Positions 38,966 to 48,967 of a DNA stretch of 64,000 nt are shown piece by piece. Source of the DNA: Aliirhizobium wenxiniae (GTDB lineage Bacteria; Pseudomonadota; Alphaproteobacteria; Rhizobiales; Rhizobiaceae); contig NZ_JAEUAN010000024.1 of the NCBI RefSeq assembly GCF_019511445.1, forward strand, positions 1 to 64,000. The letters run 5' to 3'. The position numbers were made by a program, and so were the translations under genes. Each line of letters begins with the position of its first letter. Position 1 is the stretch's first letter. A model generated the notes under the pieces. That model searched no databases. It was not told the DNA's origin and saw only the letters and a program-made list of their open reading frames with translations.

Positions 38966-39103
38966 AAGACCCCTCCCAACCCTCCCCACAAGGGGGAGGG
39001 CTTAACCCAGCCGGACCGTCAGGGATAAATTGGCGCAATCTGTTGCTACGGGTCTTCTCCCCCCTTGTGGGGGAGATGGCCGGCAGGCCAGAGGGGGATT
39101 TTC
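38966..39103 (+). repeat. Composite intergenic palindromic repeat, copy 2
   Basis: Module one includes CCCTCCCCACAAGGGGGAGGG (38981-39000 region). Module two, about 50 bp on, includes CCCCCTTGTGGGGGAGATGG followed by CCGGCAGGCCAGAGGGGGAT. Same two-module design as 30264-30402 and 45205-45340. It lies between the ATPase and kinase genes and creates a false N-terminal extension ([11 protein letters not shown]) on the kinase frame. Confidence 0.75.
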
Positions 39104-39160
39104 TCTTCGCACCAAAACCCAATTGCGGCCCGACTGCCTTTTGTAATGGATCGCACTGAT

Positions 39161-40795
39161 ATGACCTCATTCATTGGTATCGACGTCGGCACCGGAAGCG
39201 CCCGTGCCGGGATTTTTGATGCGCAAGGCACTTTGCTCGCGGCGCATTCGCAGGCGATCGCGACCGAAAAGCCGAAGCCGGATTTCGTCAATCAATCGTC
39301 GCGCGACATCTGGGCGGCGATCTCAACTTGCGTGAAGACGGCGATGGCGGATGCCGGACTTGCTGCTTCCGATATCGCGGGCATCGGGTTCGATGCCACC
39401 TGCTCGCTCGTCGTGGTGGACGGGAAGGGCGGGCCGGTTACCGTCAGCCCCGGCGGTGATGACGACTGGAACATCATCGTGTGGATGGACCACCGCGCCA
39501 TCGGCGATGCGGACCAGATCAACGCGCTGAAAAGCCCGGTTCTCGATTATGTCGGCGGCGTCATCTCACCGGAGATGGAGACGCCGAAACTGCGCTGGCT
39601 GAAACGCGAGATGCCGCGGAGCTTCGCCCGCGCGCATGCGTTTTTCGATCTGCCCGACTGGCTGGTCCATAAGGCCACGGGTGAAGACATCCGTTCGCTG
39701 TGCAGCACGGTGTGCAAATGGACCTATCTCGGCCAGAACGGAACGAAGGGTGAGGGCTGGGACAAGTCCTATTTCGAAAGCGCCGGGATTGCCGAGCTTG
39801 GTGCCGATAATTTCCGCGCCATCGGCAACCGGTTCGCGGCACCCGGAGACAAGGTCGGATCGCTTTCTGATGCCGCAGCAGCCGATCTTGGGCTTGCTCC
39901 CGGCACGGCCGTTGCCGCCAGCCTGATCGATGCCTATTCCGGTGCACTCGGTACGATGGGTGTCGATCTTCGCGACGGCGCGCTCGATGAGCGTCTGGCG
40001 CTGATTGCCGGAACCTCGTCCTGCCATATCACCGTCAGTGCAAAACCGGCCTTCGTGCCGGGCGTCTGGGGACCTTACTTCTCCGTTCTGCTGCCGGGCC
40101 TCTGGGCCAACGAGGCTGGCCAATCGGCGGCCGGCGCGCTAATCGACAGGGTGATCGAGGGACATGCCGCGATCTATCAGGCCCGTGAGGCCGCAAAGGC
40201 CGAGGGCATCTCGGTGTTCACGCTGTTCGACCGACGGCTTGAGGCGATGGCTGAAGACGGTGAGACGGCGACGCTGACGAAATCGCGGCATGTGCAGCCG
40301 GATTTTCACGGAAACCGTTCGCCGCTTGCCGATCCGCTGCGCAAGGGCGGGATTACCGGTCTCACGCTCGATCGCGGGCTGGACGATCTGGCGCTCGATT
40401 ATCTCGCGACGCTGCAGGCGCTCGCTTACGGCACACGCCATATCATCGCGGAAATGCGCGCCAATGGCGTCACCGTCGATACGCTGGTCGTCAGCGGTGG
40501 GCTCGCCCAGAACAAGCTGTTTTTGCGCGAGCATGCGGATGCGACGGGCTGCGCCATCGTAGTGCCGGATCAGCGCGAGCCGGTTTTGGTCGGCAGCGCC
40601 ATGTTGGGCGCAGTGGCGAGCGGTCACTATGCCGACCTGCCTGCCGCCATGCGCGCCATGAGCGGCCCCGGCAGCCGGATCACACCGCGCGGGGGCGAGA
40701 TCGCTACCTATCACGACCGCAAATATCACGTCTTCCGCCGCATGCAGGAGGACTTTGTTGCCTATGCCGAGCTGATGGCCGGCGCTGATCATTGA
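39161..40795 (+). CDS. FGGY-family pentulose/carbohydrate kinase (D-ribulokinase-like)
   Basis: 544-aa FGGY kinase. The first phosphate-binding loop IGIDVGTGSARAGIFD opens the protein, with FDATCSLVVVD, MDHRA and a C-terminal VSGGLAQNKLFLREHADATG block. The pattern fits the FGGY subgroup containing D-ribulokinases (TIGR01315-like). It would phosphorylate a ketopentose made by the next gene's product. Start at 39161 rather than 39146 (also ATG), because the glycine-rich loop then lies at the very N terminus as in relatives; neither has a strong Shine-Dalgarno. Confidence 0.85.
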   Translation: MTSFIGIDVGTGSARAGIFDAQGTLLAAHSQAIATEKPKPDFVNQSSRDIWAAISTCVKTAMADAGLAASDIAGIGFDATCSLVVVDGKGGPVTVSPGGDDDWNIIVWMDHRAIGDADQINALKSPVLDYVGGVISPEMETPKLRWLKREMPRSFARAHAFFDLPDWLVHKATGEDIRSLCSTVCKWTYLGQNGTKGEGWDKSYFESAGIAELGADNFRAIGNRFAAPGDKVGSLSDAAAADLGLAPGTAVAASLIDAYSGALGTMGVDLRDGALDERLALIAGTSSCHITVSAKPAFVPGVWGPYFSVLLPGLWANEAGQSAAGALIDRVIEGHAAIYQAREAAKAEGISVFTLFDRRLEAMAEDGETATLTKSRHVQPDFHGNRSPLADPLRKGGITGLTLDRGLDDLALDYLATLQALAYGTRHIIAEMRANGVTVDTLVVSGGLAQNKLFLREHADATGCAIVVPDQREPVLVGSAMLGAVASGHYADLPAAMRAMSGPGSRITPRGGEIATYHDRKYHVFRRMQEDFVAYAELMAGADH

Positions 40796-40812
40796 TTTGA
40801 GGGATGAGGAAC

Positions 40813-42417
40813 ATGACCAAAGAGATTGCACTTTTCGCCAGCGGCGACCTTCGCCTGTCCGCCAACCAGCAATGCTGGGCGACCCAGGACGCGATGGAGA
40901 AGAAACTCGGCGAGGTGCTCGCCAGCCTCGGCTACACGGTGAAGCGCGCTCACGCCTACAAGCCGGAAGAAGGCCACGGCTTTCTCGCCTCGCAGCGCGA
41001 GGGCATGGATGCGTTTGCGAAGATCGATCCCAATGTGCCGGTGATCGTCGCGGAATCCGTCTGGCAGTATTCGCACCATGTGCTTGCCGGTCTCACCAGC
41101 CACAAGGGGCCGATCCTGACCGTCGCCAACTGGTCCGGCCAGTGGCCGGGGCTGGTCGGCCTGCTCAATCTCAACGGCTCGCTGACCAAGGCGGGCGTTG
41201 CCTATTCCTCGCTGTGGAGCGAGACCTTTGACGACGATTTCTTCCGCAACGGTCTTTCCCAATGGCTGTCGAAAGGCACCGTCGACCACGACACCAGCCA
41301 TGTAACACCGTTCAGGGCCGGCAATGTGCCGCGGGACCTCAAGACACTGGCGAAGGAGATCGCGCAGGATTTCCGCACCAACAAGGTCATCCTCGGCATT
41401 TTCGACGAGGGCTGCATGGGCATGTACAATGCCATCGTGCCGGACGAGTTGCTGATGCCGCTCGGCATCTTCAAGGAACGCCTGTCGCAGTCGGCGCTTT
41501 ATTTCGCTACCAATCAGGTGCCGGTAGAAGAAGGCCGTGCGGTCTATCAGGAGCTGCTCGCCAAGGGCATGAAGTTCCACCTCGGGACGGATCCGAAGCA
41601 GGATCTGACCGAGGATCAGGTGATCGACCAGTGCCGGATGTATATCGCGGCCGTGCGCATTGCCGAGGACTTTGGTTGCGAGGCGATCGGCATCCAGTAT
41701 CAGCAGGGGCTCAAGGATCTGCTGCCGGCATCCGATCTTGTCGAGGGTATTCTCAATGATGACGGGCGTCCGGATGTCAAAGGCCGTGACGGCAAGGTCA
41801 TCCGACACGGCAGGGCGATCGTGCATTTCAACGAGGTAGACGAATGCGCCGGTCTCGACGGGCTGATGACCAACCGCCTGCACCGGGCGCTTGGCCAGCC
41901 GGTGGAAAACACCCTGCATGACCTGCGCTGGGGCGGCATCGACCCAACCGGTACGGTCGATGGTTTCGTCTGGGTGTTCGAGATTTCCGGTGCGGCCCCG
42001 CCGGCCCATCACGAAGGCGGCTGGGCCGGATCGGACAGTCTGCGCCAGCCGCCTATGTTTTTTCCCGCAGGCGGGGGCACGCTGCGCGGTATCGCCAGGC
42101 CGGGCGAAATCATCTGGTCGCGCATCTTCGTCGAAGACAACCGGCTGAAGATGGATATCGGCCGCGGTCAGGCCGTCTCCCTGCCGAAGGAAGAAACCGA
42201 ACGCCGGTGGAAATCCACCAACGAACAGTGGCCGATGATGCATGCGGTACTGACCGGCGTTTCCCGCGACCAGATGATGGCCCGCCACAAGGCCAACCAT
42301 ATCCAGGTGGCTTACGCCAATTCAGCGGCTGAGGCGGATCGGGCGGCGCTTGCCAAGGCGGCACTTGCGGCGGAACTCGGGCTTGAAGTCAACTTCTGCG
42401 GTGTGGATCTCGGCTGA
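40813..42417 (+). CDS. L-fucose/L-arabinose isomerase-family protein
   Basis: 534 aa, COG2407-like. Blocks [38 protein letters not shown]-like [15 protein letters not shown] and [11 protein letters not shown] supply acidic and His residues at positions comparable to the Mn site of fucose isomerase. It probably isomerises an aldose to the ketose used by the FGGY kinase. The exact sugar is unknown. I prefer ATG 40813 (GAGGG 9 bp upstream) over 40804, which directly abuts that Shine-Dalgarno. Confidence 0.82.
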   Translation: MTKEIALFASGDLRLSANQQCWATQDAMEKKLGEVLASLGYTVKRAHAYKPEEGHGFLASQREGMDAFAKIDPNVPVIVAESVWQYSHHVLAGLTSHKGPILTVANWSGQWPGLVGLLNLNGSLTKAGVAYSSLWSETFDDDFFRNGLSQWLSKGTVDHDTSHVTPFRAGNVPRDLKTLAKEIAQDFRTNKVILGIFDEGCMGMYNAIVPDELLMPLGIFKERLSQSALYFATNQVPVEEGRAVYQELLAKGMKFHLGTDPKQDLTEDQVIDQCRMYIAAVRIAEDFGCEAIGIQYQQGLKDLLPASDLVEGILNDDGRPDVKGRDGKVIRHGRAIVHFNEVDECAGLDGLMTNRLHRALGQPVENTLHDLRWGGIDPTGTVDGFVWVFEISGAAPPAHHEGGWAGSDSLRQPPMFFPAGGGTLRGIARPGEIIWSRIFVEDNRLKMDIGRGQAVSLPKEETERRWKSTNEQWPMMHAVLTGVSRDQMMARHKANHIQVAYANSAAEADRAALAKAALAAELGLEVNFCGVDLG

Positions 42418-42446
42418 GGCGACTTGATGGCGATCGAGTTTCGGGG

Positions 42447-42467
42447 GAGGGCGATGCATTCGCCCTC
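42447..42467. terminator. First of three stem-loops after the isomerase gene
   Basis: GAGGGCGA and TCGCCCTC form an 8-bp stem around a 5-nt loop, 29 bp past the isomerase stop. It lacks a T-run. Probably part of the termination region for the plus-strand operon. Confidence 0.45.
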
Positions 42468-42509
42468 AGGCCGCCGACAAAGCTGTCGCCGCCCATGAGG
42501 CGCCAACTA

Positions 42510-42542
42510 CCCTCATTCCTGTGACAAGCACAGGAATGAGGG
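42510..42542. terminator. Second stem-loop, 14-bp perfect stem
   Basis: CCCTCATTCCTGTG and CACAGGAATGAGGG pair perfectly across the loop ACAAG. The strongest hairpin in the 238-bp gap between the convergent sugar operon and mmsB; on the plus strand AGAGTTTGTTTG follows. Likely bidirectional terminator. Confidence 0.65.
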
Positions 42543-42575
42543 AGAGTTTGTTTGCCTATGGTAGCCAAAGCAGAC

Positions 42576-42615
42576 CTCGGTATTGTTGACCGCAAGCGTT
42601 GTCAGCAATACCGAG
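42576..42615. other. Third stem-loop before mmsB 3' end
   Basis: CTCGGTATTGTTGAC (42576-42590) pairs with GTCAGCAATACCGAG (42601-42615), 14 Watson-Crick pairs plus one G-T, around a 10-nt loop. Lies 40 bp from the mmsB stop and would be the first hairpin met by transcripts from the minus strand. Confidence 0.5.
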
Positions 42616-42655
42616 AGAGATGCATTCGCACTCCATTTTTATCCGTCGCTCTACG

Positions 42656-43543
42656 TCACGATGCCTGCGTTTGCCGCAACATGCGGATGATGGCGGAGAA
42701 ATCCTCCGTCCCGTGGCCGTAGCGGTCGAATTCCGCGTAGATCTCGGCGGCATGGGCGCCGAGCGGGGTTCTGGCGCCGGAATGACTGGCTGCTTCCTGC
42801 GACAGCATCAGGTCCTTCAGCATCAATGCGGCAGCAAAGCCCGGCTCGTAATCGTTGTTTGCCGGCGATGTCGGCACCGGGCCGGGGACGGGGCAGTAGG
42901 TGGTCAGCGACCAGCATTGGCCGGACGAGGTCGAGGCCACATCGAACAGGGCCTGATGCGACAGGCCGAGCTTTTCCGCCAGCACGAAAGCTTCCGCGAC
43001 GCCGATCATCGAGATGCCGAGGATCATGTTGTTGCAGATCTTTGCCGCCTGGCCTGCGCCATTGCCGCCGCAATGGACGATCTTTTTGCCCATGGCTTCG
43101 AGGATCGGCTTTCCCACGGCAAAGGCATCTTCCGAACCGCCGACCATGAAGGTGAGCGTGCCGGCTGCCGCCCCCGTCGTGCCGCCGGAGACTGGGGCAT
43201 CGAGCGAAGGGCAGTTCATCGCGCCGCCAAGGCCATGGGCCCGACGGGCGCTGTCCACATCCACCGTCGAGCAGTCGATGAGAAGCGTGCCTTCTGCCAC
43301 AAGAGTGGCGAGATCGGTCCAGACGGAGACGACATGCTGGCCCTTGGGCAGCATGGTGATGACGCATTCGGCGTCCCGTACCGCCTCGGTGAGCGATAAG
43401 GCCGGAATGACACCGGCTTCGGCAGCCGATTTCACCGAGGCTTCGGAGAGATCGAAGCCGGAGACTGCATGGCCTGACTTCACCAGGTTTGCGGCCATCG
43501 GGCCGCCCATGTTTCCGAGGCCGATGAATGCGATCCGGGTCAT
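42656..43543 (-). CDS. mmsB: 3-hydroxyisobutyrate dehydrogenase
   Basis: 295-aa NAD-dependent beta-hydroxyacid dehydrogenase. GLGNMGGPMAANLVKSG is the Rossmann motif, DAPVSGGTTGAAAGTLTFMVGG the substrate loop, and GAGQAAKICNNMILG carries the catalytic Lys. The segment YCPVPGPVPTSPANNDYEPGFAAALMLKDL is diagnostic of 3-hydroxyisobutyrate dehydrogenase within the family. It oxidises 3-hydroxyisobutyrate to methylmalonate semialdehyde in valine breakdown. Lies 34 bp after the GMC oxidoreductase gene with Shine-Dalgarno AAAGGGAG. Confidence 0.9.
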   Translation of the reverse strand: MTRIAFIGLGNMGGPMAANLVKSGHAVSGFDLSEASVKSAAEAGVIPALSLTEAVRDAECVITMLPKGQHVVSVWTDLATLVAEGTLLIDCSTVDVDSARRAHGLGGAMNCPSLDAPVSGGTTGAAAGTLTFMVGGSEDAFAVGKPILEAMGKKIVHCGGNGAGQAAKICNNMILGISMIGVAEAFVLAEKLGLSHQALFDVASTSSGQCWSLTTYCPVPGPVPTSPANNDYEPGFAAALMLKDLMLSQEAASHSGARTPLGAHAAEIYAEFDRYGHGTEDFSAIIRMLRQTQAS

Positions 43544-43577
43544 GTCTTTTCTCCCTTTCGTCTTGCGCCGATTGTCG

Positions 43578-45173
43578 TCAGCGATTGTCCGTGAGGATCA
43601 TTTCCGCTGCCTTTTCGGCGATCATGATCGTCGGTGAATTGGTGTTGCCGGAGGTGATGTTCGGCATGATCGAGGCGTCGGCGATGCGCAGACGCCCGAG
43701 TGCGCGAAGTTTCAAGCGCGGATCAACGACGCTGTCGGGATCGGCGCCCATGCGGGCGGTGCCGACCGGGTGGAAGATCGTCGTGCCGATCTCGCCGGCG
43801 GCGCGCCCCAGATCGGCATCGGTCTCGTAAGCCGGGCCGGGTTTGTATTCCTCAGGATTATAGCGGGCAAAGGCAGGCTTTTTGACGATCTCGCGCGTCA
43901 GGCGGATCGATCTTATCGCGACGTCGCGGTCGGCCGCGGTCGAGAGATAGTTGGGGCGGATTGCCGGGGCGGCGGCAAAGTCCGGGCCTTTCAGATGAAC
44001 GGAGCCGCGGCTTTCGGGCCTCAGGTTACAGACGCTTGCCGTCATCGCTGGGAAGGCGTGGACGGGCTCGCCGAACCGGTCGAGCGAGACCGGCTGGACG
44101 TGATATTCGAGGTCGGCGGTTTCCTTGTCGGGTCCTGACTTCGTGAAGATGCCGAGCTGGCTCGGGGCCATGGACATCGGGCCGGAGCGTTTCAGCGCAT
44201 ATTCCAGCCCGATCGCCGCCTTGCCGAGAAGACGGGACGCCTTTTCGTTCAGCGTCGGCACGCCGGTGACCTTATAGACGAGGCGAAGCTGGAGATGGTC
44301 CTGCAGGTTTTCGCCGACGCCCTTGACCTCCTTCACCGTCTCGATGCCGGCTTCGGAGAGTATGTCGCCGCGGCCGATGCCGGAGAGTTCCAGCACATGC
44401 GGCGTGCCGATCGCGCCGGCGGAGAGGATAGTTTCGCGGCGGGCATAAGCGCTTTTTGTGATCCCGTCATGCTGGAATTCGACGCCCTTCACCTCGCCAG
44501 CCTCGACGATCAGTTTTCGCACATGCGCTTTGGTCAGGACGTTGAGGTTTCCGCGCTTCATCGCCGGGCGCAAAAAGGCTTTCGATGTGTTCCAGCGGAT
44601 GCCGGCGCGCTGGTTGACGTCGAAATAGCTGGAGCCTTCGTTGTCGCCGCGGTTGAAGTCATCGATCATCGGAATGCCGGCTTCTTCGGCGGCCTTCTGG
44701 AAGGCGTCGAGTACGGCCCAGCGGACGCGGGCCTTTTCCACCCGCCATTCGCCGCCGGCACCATGCATCTGGTCTGCACCCTTGTAGAAATCCTGGCTCT
44801 TTTTGAAGAGCGGCAGAACATCGTCCCAGCCCCAACCGGTGCAGCCCATCTGCCGCCAGAGATCGTAGTCGCGTGCCTGGCCGCGCATATAGATCATGCC
44901 GTTGATCGACGAGCAGCCGCCGAGCAGTTTTCCGCGAGGGTAGCTGAGTGAACGGCCGTTGAGGCCATCCTCCTTTTCGGTGGTGAAGCACCAGTCGGTG
45001 CGCGGGTTGTTGATGCAGTAGAGATAGCCGACCGGGATATGGACCCAGTGGTAATTGTCGTTGCCACCGGCTTCGAGAAGCAGGACGCGGTTGCGGCTGT
45101 CTTCCGACAGTCGGTTGGCAAGCACGCAGCCGGCGCTGCCCGCACCGATGATGATGTAATCGTAGGTTTCCAT
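43578..45173 (-). CDS. GMC-family FAD-dependent oxidoreductase (alcohol/choline dehydrogenase-like)
   Basis: 531-aa GMC flavoenzyme. The FAD loop [20 protein letters not shown] opens the protein, and the second family signature lies at [17 protein letters not shown]. Catalytic His ([10 protein letters not shown]) and Asn (TSGNTNSPT) are in the C-terminal block. It oxidises an alcohol to an aldehyde; the natural substrate is unknown. Start at ATG 45173; the frame to 45251 continues into the repeat element. Upstream of mmsB and downstream of livM on the same strand. Confidence 0.88.
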   Translation of the reverse strand: METYDYIIIGAGSAGCVLANRLSEDSRNRVLLLEAGGNDNYHWVHIPVGYLYCINNPRTDWCFTTEKEDGLNGRSLSYPRGKLLGGCSSINGMIYMRGQARDYDLWRQMGCTGWGWDDVLPLFKKSQDFYKGADQMHGAGGEWRVEKARVRWAVLDAFQKAAEEAGIPMIDDFNRGDNEGSSYFDVNQRAGIRWNTSKAFLRPAMKRGNLNVLTKAHVRKLIVEAGEVKGVEFQHDGITKSAYARRETILSAGAIGTPHVLELSGIGRGDILSEAGIETVKEVKGVGENLQDHLQLRLVYKVTGVPTLNEKASRLLGKAAIGLEYALKRSGPMSMAPSQLGIFTKSGPDKETADLEYHVQPVSLDRFGEPVHAFPAMTASVCNLRPESRGSVHLKGPDFAAAPAIRPNYLSTAADRDVAIRSIRLTREIVKKPAFARYNPEEYKPGPAYETDADLGRAAGEIGTTIFHPVGTARMGADPDSVVDPRLKLRALGRLRIADASIMPNITSGNTNSPTIMIAEKAAEMILTDNR

Positions 45174-45204
45174 TCTAGCATGCCGCTCCGAATAACAAGT
45201 AGTC

Positions 45205-45340
45205 CCCTCCTCAACCCCTCCCCACAAGCGGGAGGGGCTAACCTGCCGCACCGCTAATCCACGATAGGGGCAGGCGAGTGCCTCGGATTTTCTCCCCCCT
45301 TGTGGGGGAGATGGCCGGCAGGCCAGAGGGGGATTTCCTC
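45205..45340 (+). repeat. Composite intergenic palindromic repeat, copy 3
   Basis: Contains AACCCCTCCCCACAAGCGGG and, about 60 bp on, CCCCCTTGTGGGGGAGATGG then CCGGCAGGCCAGAGGGGGAT. Same organisation and orientation as 38966-39103. It fills the gap between livM and the GMC gene and touches the livM stop at 45339. Confidence 0.75.
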
Positions 45341-46343
45341 ACCGCCTGTGCTCGAAGCCAAGCTTGCGGCCCAGCCTCGAGGCATAGAACTCCCCGATGA
45401 TGCCGCGGCGGAAGAGGAGGACGCAGACCATGAAGACGACGCCGGTGATGATGGTGACCGGGAATTGCGAGGTGGCCAGATAGTTCTGCAATGTCACCAC
45501 GAGGCCTGCGCCGAAAACCGGACCGATCAGCGTGCCGATGCCGCCTAGCAACGTCATGAGGATGACTTCGCCGGACATCTGCCAGCCGACATCGGTAAGG
45601 GTGGCGAACTGGAAGACGAGCGCCTTGGTGCCGCCGGCAAGCCCCGCAAGCGCTGCCGACATGACGAAGGCGCCGAGCTTGTAGCGGGCGACCGAATAAC
45701 CGAGCGAAATGGCGCGCTGCTCGTTTTCACGGATCGATTTGAGGATCATGCCGAAGGGCGAGTTGATGAAGCGCCAGATGACGATCATGCCGATCAGGAA
45801 GACGGCGAGCACGAAGTAATACATGCTGGTCGTGTCGTTGAGATCGATAAAGCCGAAAAGATGGCCGCGCGGCACGGACTGGATACCATCCTCGCCATGG
45901 GTGAATTCGGCCTGCAGGCAGAAGAAGAAGAACATCTGCGACAGCGCCAGCGTGATCATGGCGAAATAGATGCCCTGACGGCGGATGGCGAAAAAGCCCA
46001 TGATCAGGCCGAGCGCTGCTGCCCCCGCAACGCCGATGAGGATGCCGATCTCCGGGGTTACGCCCCATTCCTTCGTGACATGGGCGGTGAAATAGGCCGC
46101 GCCGCCGAAGAAGGTGGCGTGGCCGAAGGAAAGCAAGCCGGTATAGCCGAGCAGAAGATTGAAGGCGCAGGCGAAAAGCGCGAAGCACAGGAGTTTCATC
46201 AGGAAGATCGGGTAGAAAAATAGGGGTGCGACGATCAACAGGACGAGGCCGATGCCGAGAAAGGCCGCATAGGCTTTCGAGGCGGTTGCCGAACGCTCGG
46301 TGCGGGCGGTTGTCGTTGTGGTCGAATGGGCGACATGGCTCAT
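45339..46343 (-). CDS. livM: Branched-chain amino acid-type ABC transporter permease (LivM)
   Basis: 334-aa permease of the hydrophobic amino acid transport family with about eight hydrophobic segments. NLLLGYTGLLSFGHATFFGGAAY, IRENEQRAISLGY and GGIGTLIGPVFGAGLV are LivM signatures. ATG 46343 has GGGAGG upstream; the TTG at 46361 overlaps livH's stop. Specificity is unproven: Liv-type systems also carry amides, aromatic acids and short alkanoates. Confidence 0.9.
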   Translation of the reverse strand: MSHVAHSTTTTTARTERSATASKAYAAFLGIGLVLLIVAPLFFYPIFLMKLLCFALFACAFNLLLGYTGLLSFGHATFFGGAAYFTAHVTKEWGVTPEIGILIGVAGAAALGLIMGFFAIRRQGIYFAMITLALSQMFFFFCLQAEFTHGEDGIQSVPRGHLFGFIDLNDTTSMYYFVLAVFLIGMIVIWRFINSPFGMILKSIRENEQRAISLGYSVARYKLGAFVMSAALAGLAGGTKALVFQFATLTDVGWQMSGEVILMTLLGGIGTLIGPVFGAGLVVTLQNYLATSQFPVTIITGVVFMVCVLLFRRGIIGEFYASRLGRKLGFEHRR

Positions 46344-46357
46344 GACTTTGCCTCCCT

Positions 46358-47245
46358 TCAAGCATCCCGGCCGAAAAGGCCGGCGGGGCGGATGAGAAGC
46401 ACGATCGCCATGATCACGAAGATGACGATATTCGAGGCTTCCGGATAAAAGACCTTGGTCAGGCCCTCGGCGATGCCGAGCATGTAGCCGGTGACGATGG
46501 CACCCATGATCGAGCCCATGCCGCCGACCACGACGACGGCAAAAACGACGATGATGATGTTCGATCCCATCAGCGGCGAGACCTGGTAGACCGGGGCGGC
46601 CAGCACGCCGGCAAAGGCGGCGAGACCGGCACCGAGTGCATAGGTGAGCGTCAGGAGCATCGGCACGTTGACGCCGAAAGCCTGTACCAGCGTCGGGTTT
46701 TCGGTCGCGGCGCGCAGGTAGGCGCCGAGCTTGGTCTTTTCGATCAGAAGCCAGGTGCCGATGCAGGCGATCAGCGAGACGACGACCACCCAGCCGCGGT
46801 AATTCGGCAGGAACATGAAGCCCAGATTGGTGGCGCCGGTGAGGGCCGGCGGTGGCGCGTAGGGCTGGCCGGAGGAACCGTAGAGATAACGGAAGGTGCC
46901 CTCGATGGTCAGCGCCAGACCGAAGGTGAAGAGCAGGCCGTAGAGATGATCGAGCTTGTAGAGCCGCGACAGGAGCAGCCGCTCGATGACCGCACCGAAC
47001 AGACCGACGACGATGGGGGCCAGCAGAAGCGCGAACCAGTAGTTGATGCCGAAATATTGCAGCATCAGCATCGCGACAAAGGCGCCGAGCATATATTGCG
47101 CGCCATGGGCGAAATTGATGACGCGCAGCAGGCCGAAGATGACCGCGAGGCCGAGGCTTAAGAGCGCGTAGAAGGAGCCGTTGATCAGGCCGATGAGGAG
47201 CTGGCCCATGAACGCTTGCAAAGGGATGCCGAAGATCATGGTCAT
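46358..47245 (-). CDS. livH: Branched-chain amino acid-type ABC transporter permease (LivH)
   Basis: 295-aa permease: LLIGLINGSFYALLSLGLAVIFGLLRVINFAHGAQYMLGAF at the N terminus and GGMGSIMGAIVTGYMLGIAEGL near the C terminus are LivH hallmarks. Lies 14 bp upstream of livM on the minus strand. A 235-bp repeat-bearing gap separates it from livF. Confidence 0.91.
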   Translation of the reverse strand: MTMIFGIPLQAFMGQLLIGLINGSFYALLSLGLAVIFGLLRVINFAHGAQYMLGAFVAMLMLQYFGINYWFALLLAPIVVGLFGAVIERLLLSRLYKLDHLYGLLFTFGLALTIEGTFRYLYGSSGQPYAPPPALTGATNLGFMFLPNYRGWVVVVSLIACIGTWLLIEKTKLGAYLRAATENPTLVQAFGVNVPMLLTLTYALGAGLAAFAGVLAAPVYQVSPLMGSNIIIVVFAVVVVGGMGSIMGAIVTGYMLGIAEGLTKVFYPEASNIVIFVIMAIVLLIRPAGLFGRDA

Positions 47246-47284
47246 GGGGTGAGGCTCCTCTCCGGTACTGTCGAGTGTGGAGCG

Positions 47285-47430
47285 TTGCCCCTCACCCTAG
47301 CCCTCTCCCCGCGCGCGGGGAGAGGGGACGTGCCCCGCTCGACGCTGGAGAGAGACGGAAACGTTGCGGCTTGTGTCCTTCTCCCCGTTTTTACGGGGAG
47401 AAGGTGCCGGTAGGCGGATGAGGGGCCGCT
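47285..47430. repeat. Second type of intergenic palindromic repeat
   Basis: CCTCTCCCCGCGCGCGGGGAGAGG is a strong palindrome, followed about 70 bp later by CCTTCTCCCCG-tttttA-CGGGGAGAAGG. Pattern and the TGCCGGTAGGCGGATGAGGGG tail match common rhizobial intergenic repeats. Different from the three-copy composite. Lies between livF and livH in one operon. Confidence 0.65.
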
Positions 47431-47480
47431 TTTTTTCGCAGGTGGAGCCGTGGTCGTATGCTTGAGAAACCCAGCCATCC

Positions 47481-48185
47481 TCAAACCCCCAGAACCTTGT
47501 GCAGCGTATCCATCCGCTCAGGCAGTTCACCGACTGGGAAATCCGCCACCATCCTACCGTGGTCCATCAGGTAGAAGCGATCCGCAACTTTGCTGGCGAA
47601 GCGGAAGTTCTGTTCGACCATCAGCACGGTCATGCCGCGTTGTTTCAATGTCTTCAAAACCTCGCCGATGCGCTGGACGATGACGGGAGCGAGGCCCTCC
47701 GTCGGTTCGTCGAGGATCAGCAGCTTGACGCCGGTGCGCAGGATGCGGGCGATGGCGAGCATCTGCTGTTCGCCACCCGACAGTTTCGTGCCGGGGCTGG
47801 AGCGTCTCTCGTGAAGATTGGGGAAAAGCGCATAGATTTCATCGAGCGGCATGCCGCCTTCGGCAACGACGGGCGGCAGCATCAGGTTTTCGTCGACGGT
47901 CAGCGTCGAGAAGATGCCGCGTTCTTCGGGCACGAAGCCGAGGCCGGCATGGGCGGTCCGGTGCAATGGAACACCGAGCATATCCTTGCCGGCAAAGCGG
48001 ATATCGCCCTTTCGTTCGCGAATGATGCCCATGATGGTGCGCAGCGTCGTCGTCTTGCCGACGCCGTTGCGGCCTAAAATGGTGATCGTCTCGCCTTCGC
48101 CGACAGTCATGTTGACGCCGTGCAGGATGTGGCTTTCGCCATACCAGGCGTTAAGGTTGGAGACTTCGAGAAGCGGTTTTGCCAT
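47481..48185 (-). CDS. livF: ABC transporter ATP-binding protein (LivF)
   Basis: 234-aa ATPase with Walker A GRNGVGKTT, signature LSGGEQQM and Walker B LLILDEPTEGLAPVI, as in LivF. ATG 48185 overlaps the livG stop (TGATG region) and has GGAGG 7 bp upstream. Confidence 0.91.
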   Translation of the reverse strand: MAKPLLEVSNLNAWYGESHILHGVNMTVGEGETITILGRNGVGKTTTLRTIMGIIRERKGDIRFAGKDMLGVPLHRTAHAGLGFVPEERGIFSTLTVDENLMLPPVVAEGGMPLDEIYALFPNLHERRSSPGTKLSGGEQQMLAIARILRTGVKLLILDEPTEGLAPVIVQRIGEVLKTLKQRGMTVLMVEQNFRFASKVADRFYLMDHGRMVADFPVGELPERMDTLHKVLGV

Positions 48186-48967
48186 CACGCGTCCTCCGTG
48201 CCCATGTAGGCGAGCCGCACGCGCTCATCCTCAGAGACCGCCGCATAGTCGCCTTCCGCGAGGATTTCGCCGCGCTGCAGAACCGTGACGTGGTGACAGA
48301 TGTCGGCAACGACCGAGAGATTGTGTTCGACCATCAGTACAGCGCGGGTTTTCGCCACTTCGCGGATGATGCTGGAGACGGTGCCGATATCTTCCTGGCC
48401 CATGCCGGCCATCGGTTCGTCGAGCAGCAGCACTTTCGGATCGAGCGCCAGCGTGGTGGCGATTTCCAGCACGCGCTTGCGGCCGTAGGAGAGGTCGGCG
48501 GCGATCGCATCGCGTTCGCGTTTCAGCCCGACATTTTCGATCAATTCGTCAGCACGGGCATTCAGCCGGTCGAGCGACGAGGTTGGCAGCCAGAACTGGG
48601 TCGCCAAGCCGTTCGGGCGCTGCAGCGCGACGCGGACATTGTCGAGAACGGTGAGGTGCGGGAAGACCGCGGAAATCTGGAACGAGCGGACGAGACCCAT
48701 GCGGGCCACCTTGTCCGGTGCGGTCTTGGTGATGTCGGTGCCGAGCAGGGTGATCGAGCCTGCGGTTGGCTGCAGGAATTTGGTCAGAAGGTTGAATACT
48801 GTCGTCTTGCCGGCGCCGTTAGGGCCGATCAATGCGTGGACGCGGGCGTGGTGGATGTCGAGATCGACATCCCTTACAGCGGCAAAAGCGCCAAAACTCT
48901 TGGAGAGACCGCGGGCGGACAAGACCACCCGCGGCTCCTCGTGCAGTTCCTGAACAGGCGCTGCCAT
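48185..48967 (-). CDS. livG: ABC transporter ATP-binding protein (LivG)
   Basis: 260-aa ATPase with Walker A GPNGAGKTT, a LivG-type signature degenerated to LSYGRKRV, and Walker B VLLLDEPMAGMGQEDI. The ATG at 48967 overlaps the binding-protein stop (TAATG), so I reject the longer frame to 49054. Confidence 0.9.
   Translation of the reverse strand: MAAPVQELHEEPRVVLSARGLSKSFGAFAAVRDVDLDIHHARVHALIGPNGAGKTTVFNLLTKFLQPTAGSITLLGTDITKTAPDKVARMGLVRSFQISAVFPHLTVLDNVRVALQRPNGLATQFWLPTSSLDRLNARADELIENVGLKRERDAIAADLSYGRKRVLEIATTLALDPKVLLLDEPMAGMGQEDIGTVSSIIREVAKTRAVLMVEHNLSVVADICHHVTVLQRGEILAEGDYAAVSEDERVRLAYMGTEDA

Noticed and set aside
40789-42300. 503-codon minus-strand open frame
   Set aside because: Antisense to the isomerase-family gene; His/Arg-rich shadow product.
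40813-42417. Naming this gene fucI or araA
   Set aside because: Only family-level features of fucose/arabinose isomerases are visible and the operon lacks fucose or arabinose pathway partners.
42510-42615. Paired stem-loops considered as integron attC sites
   Set aside because: No GTTRRRY core, no integrase gene and position fits convergent termination.
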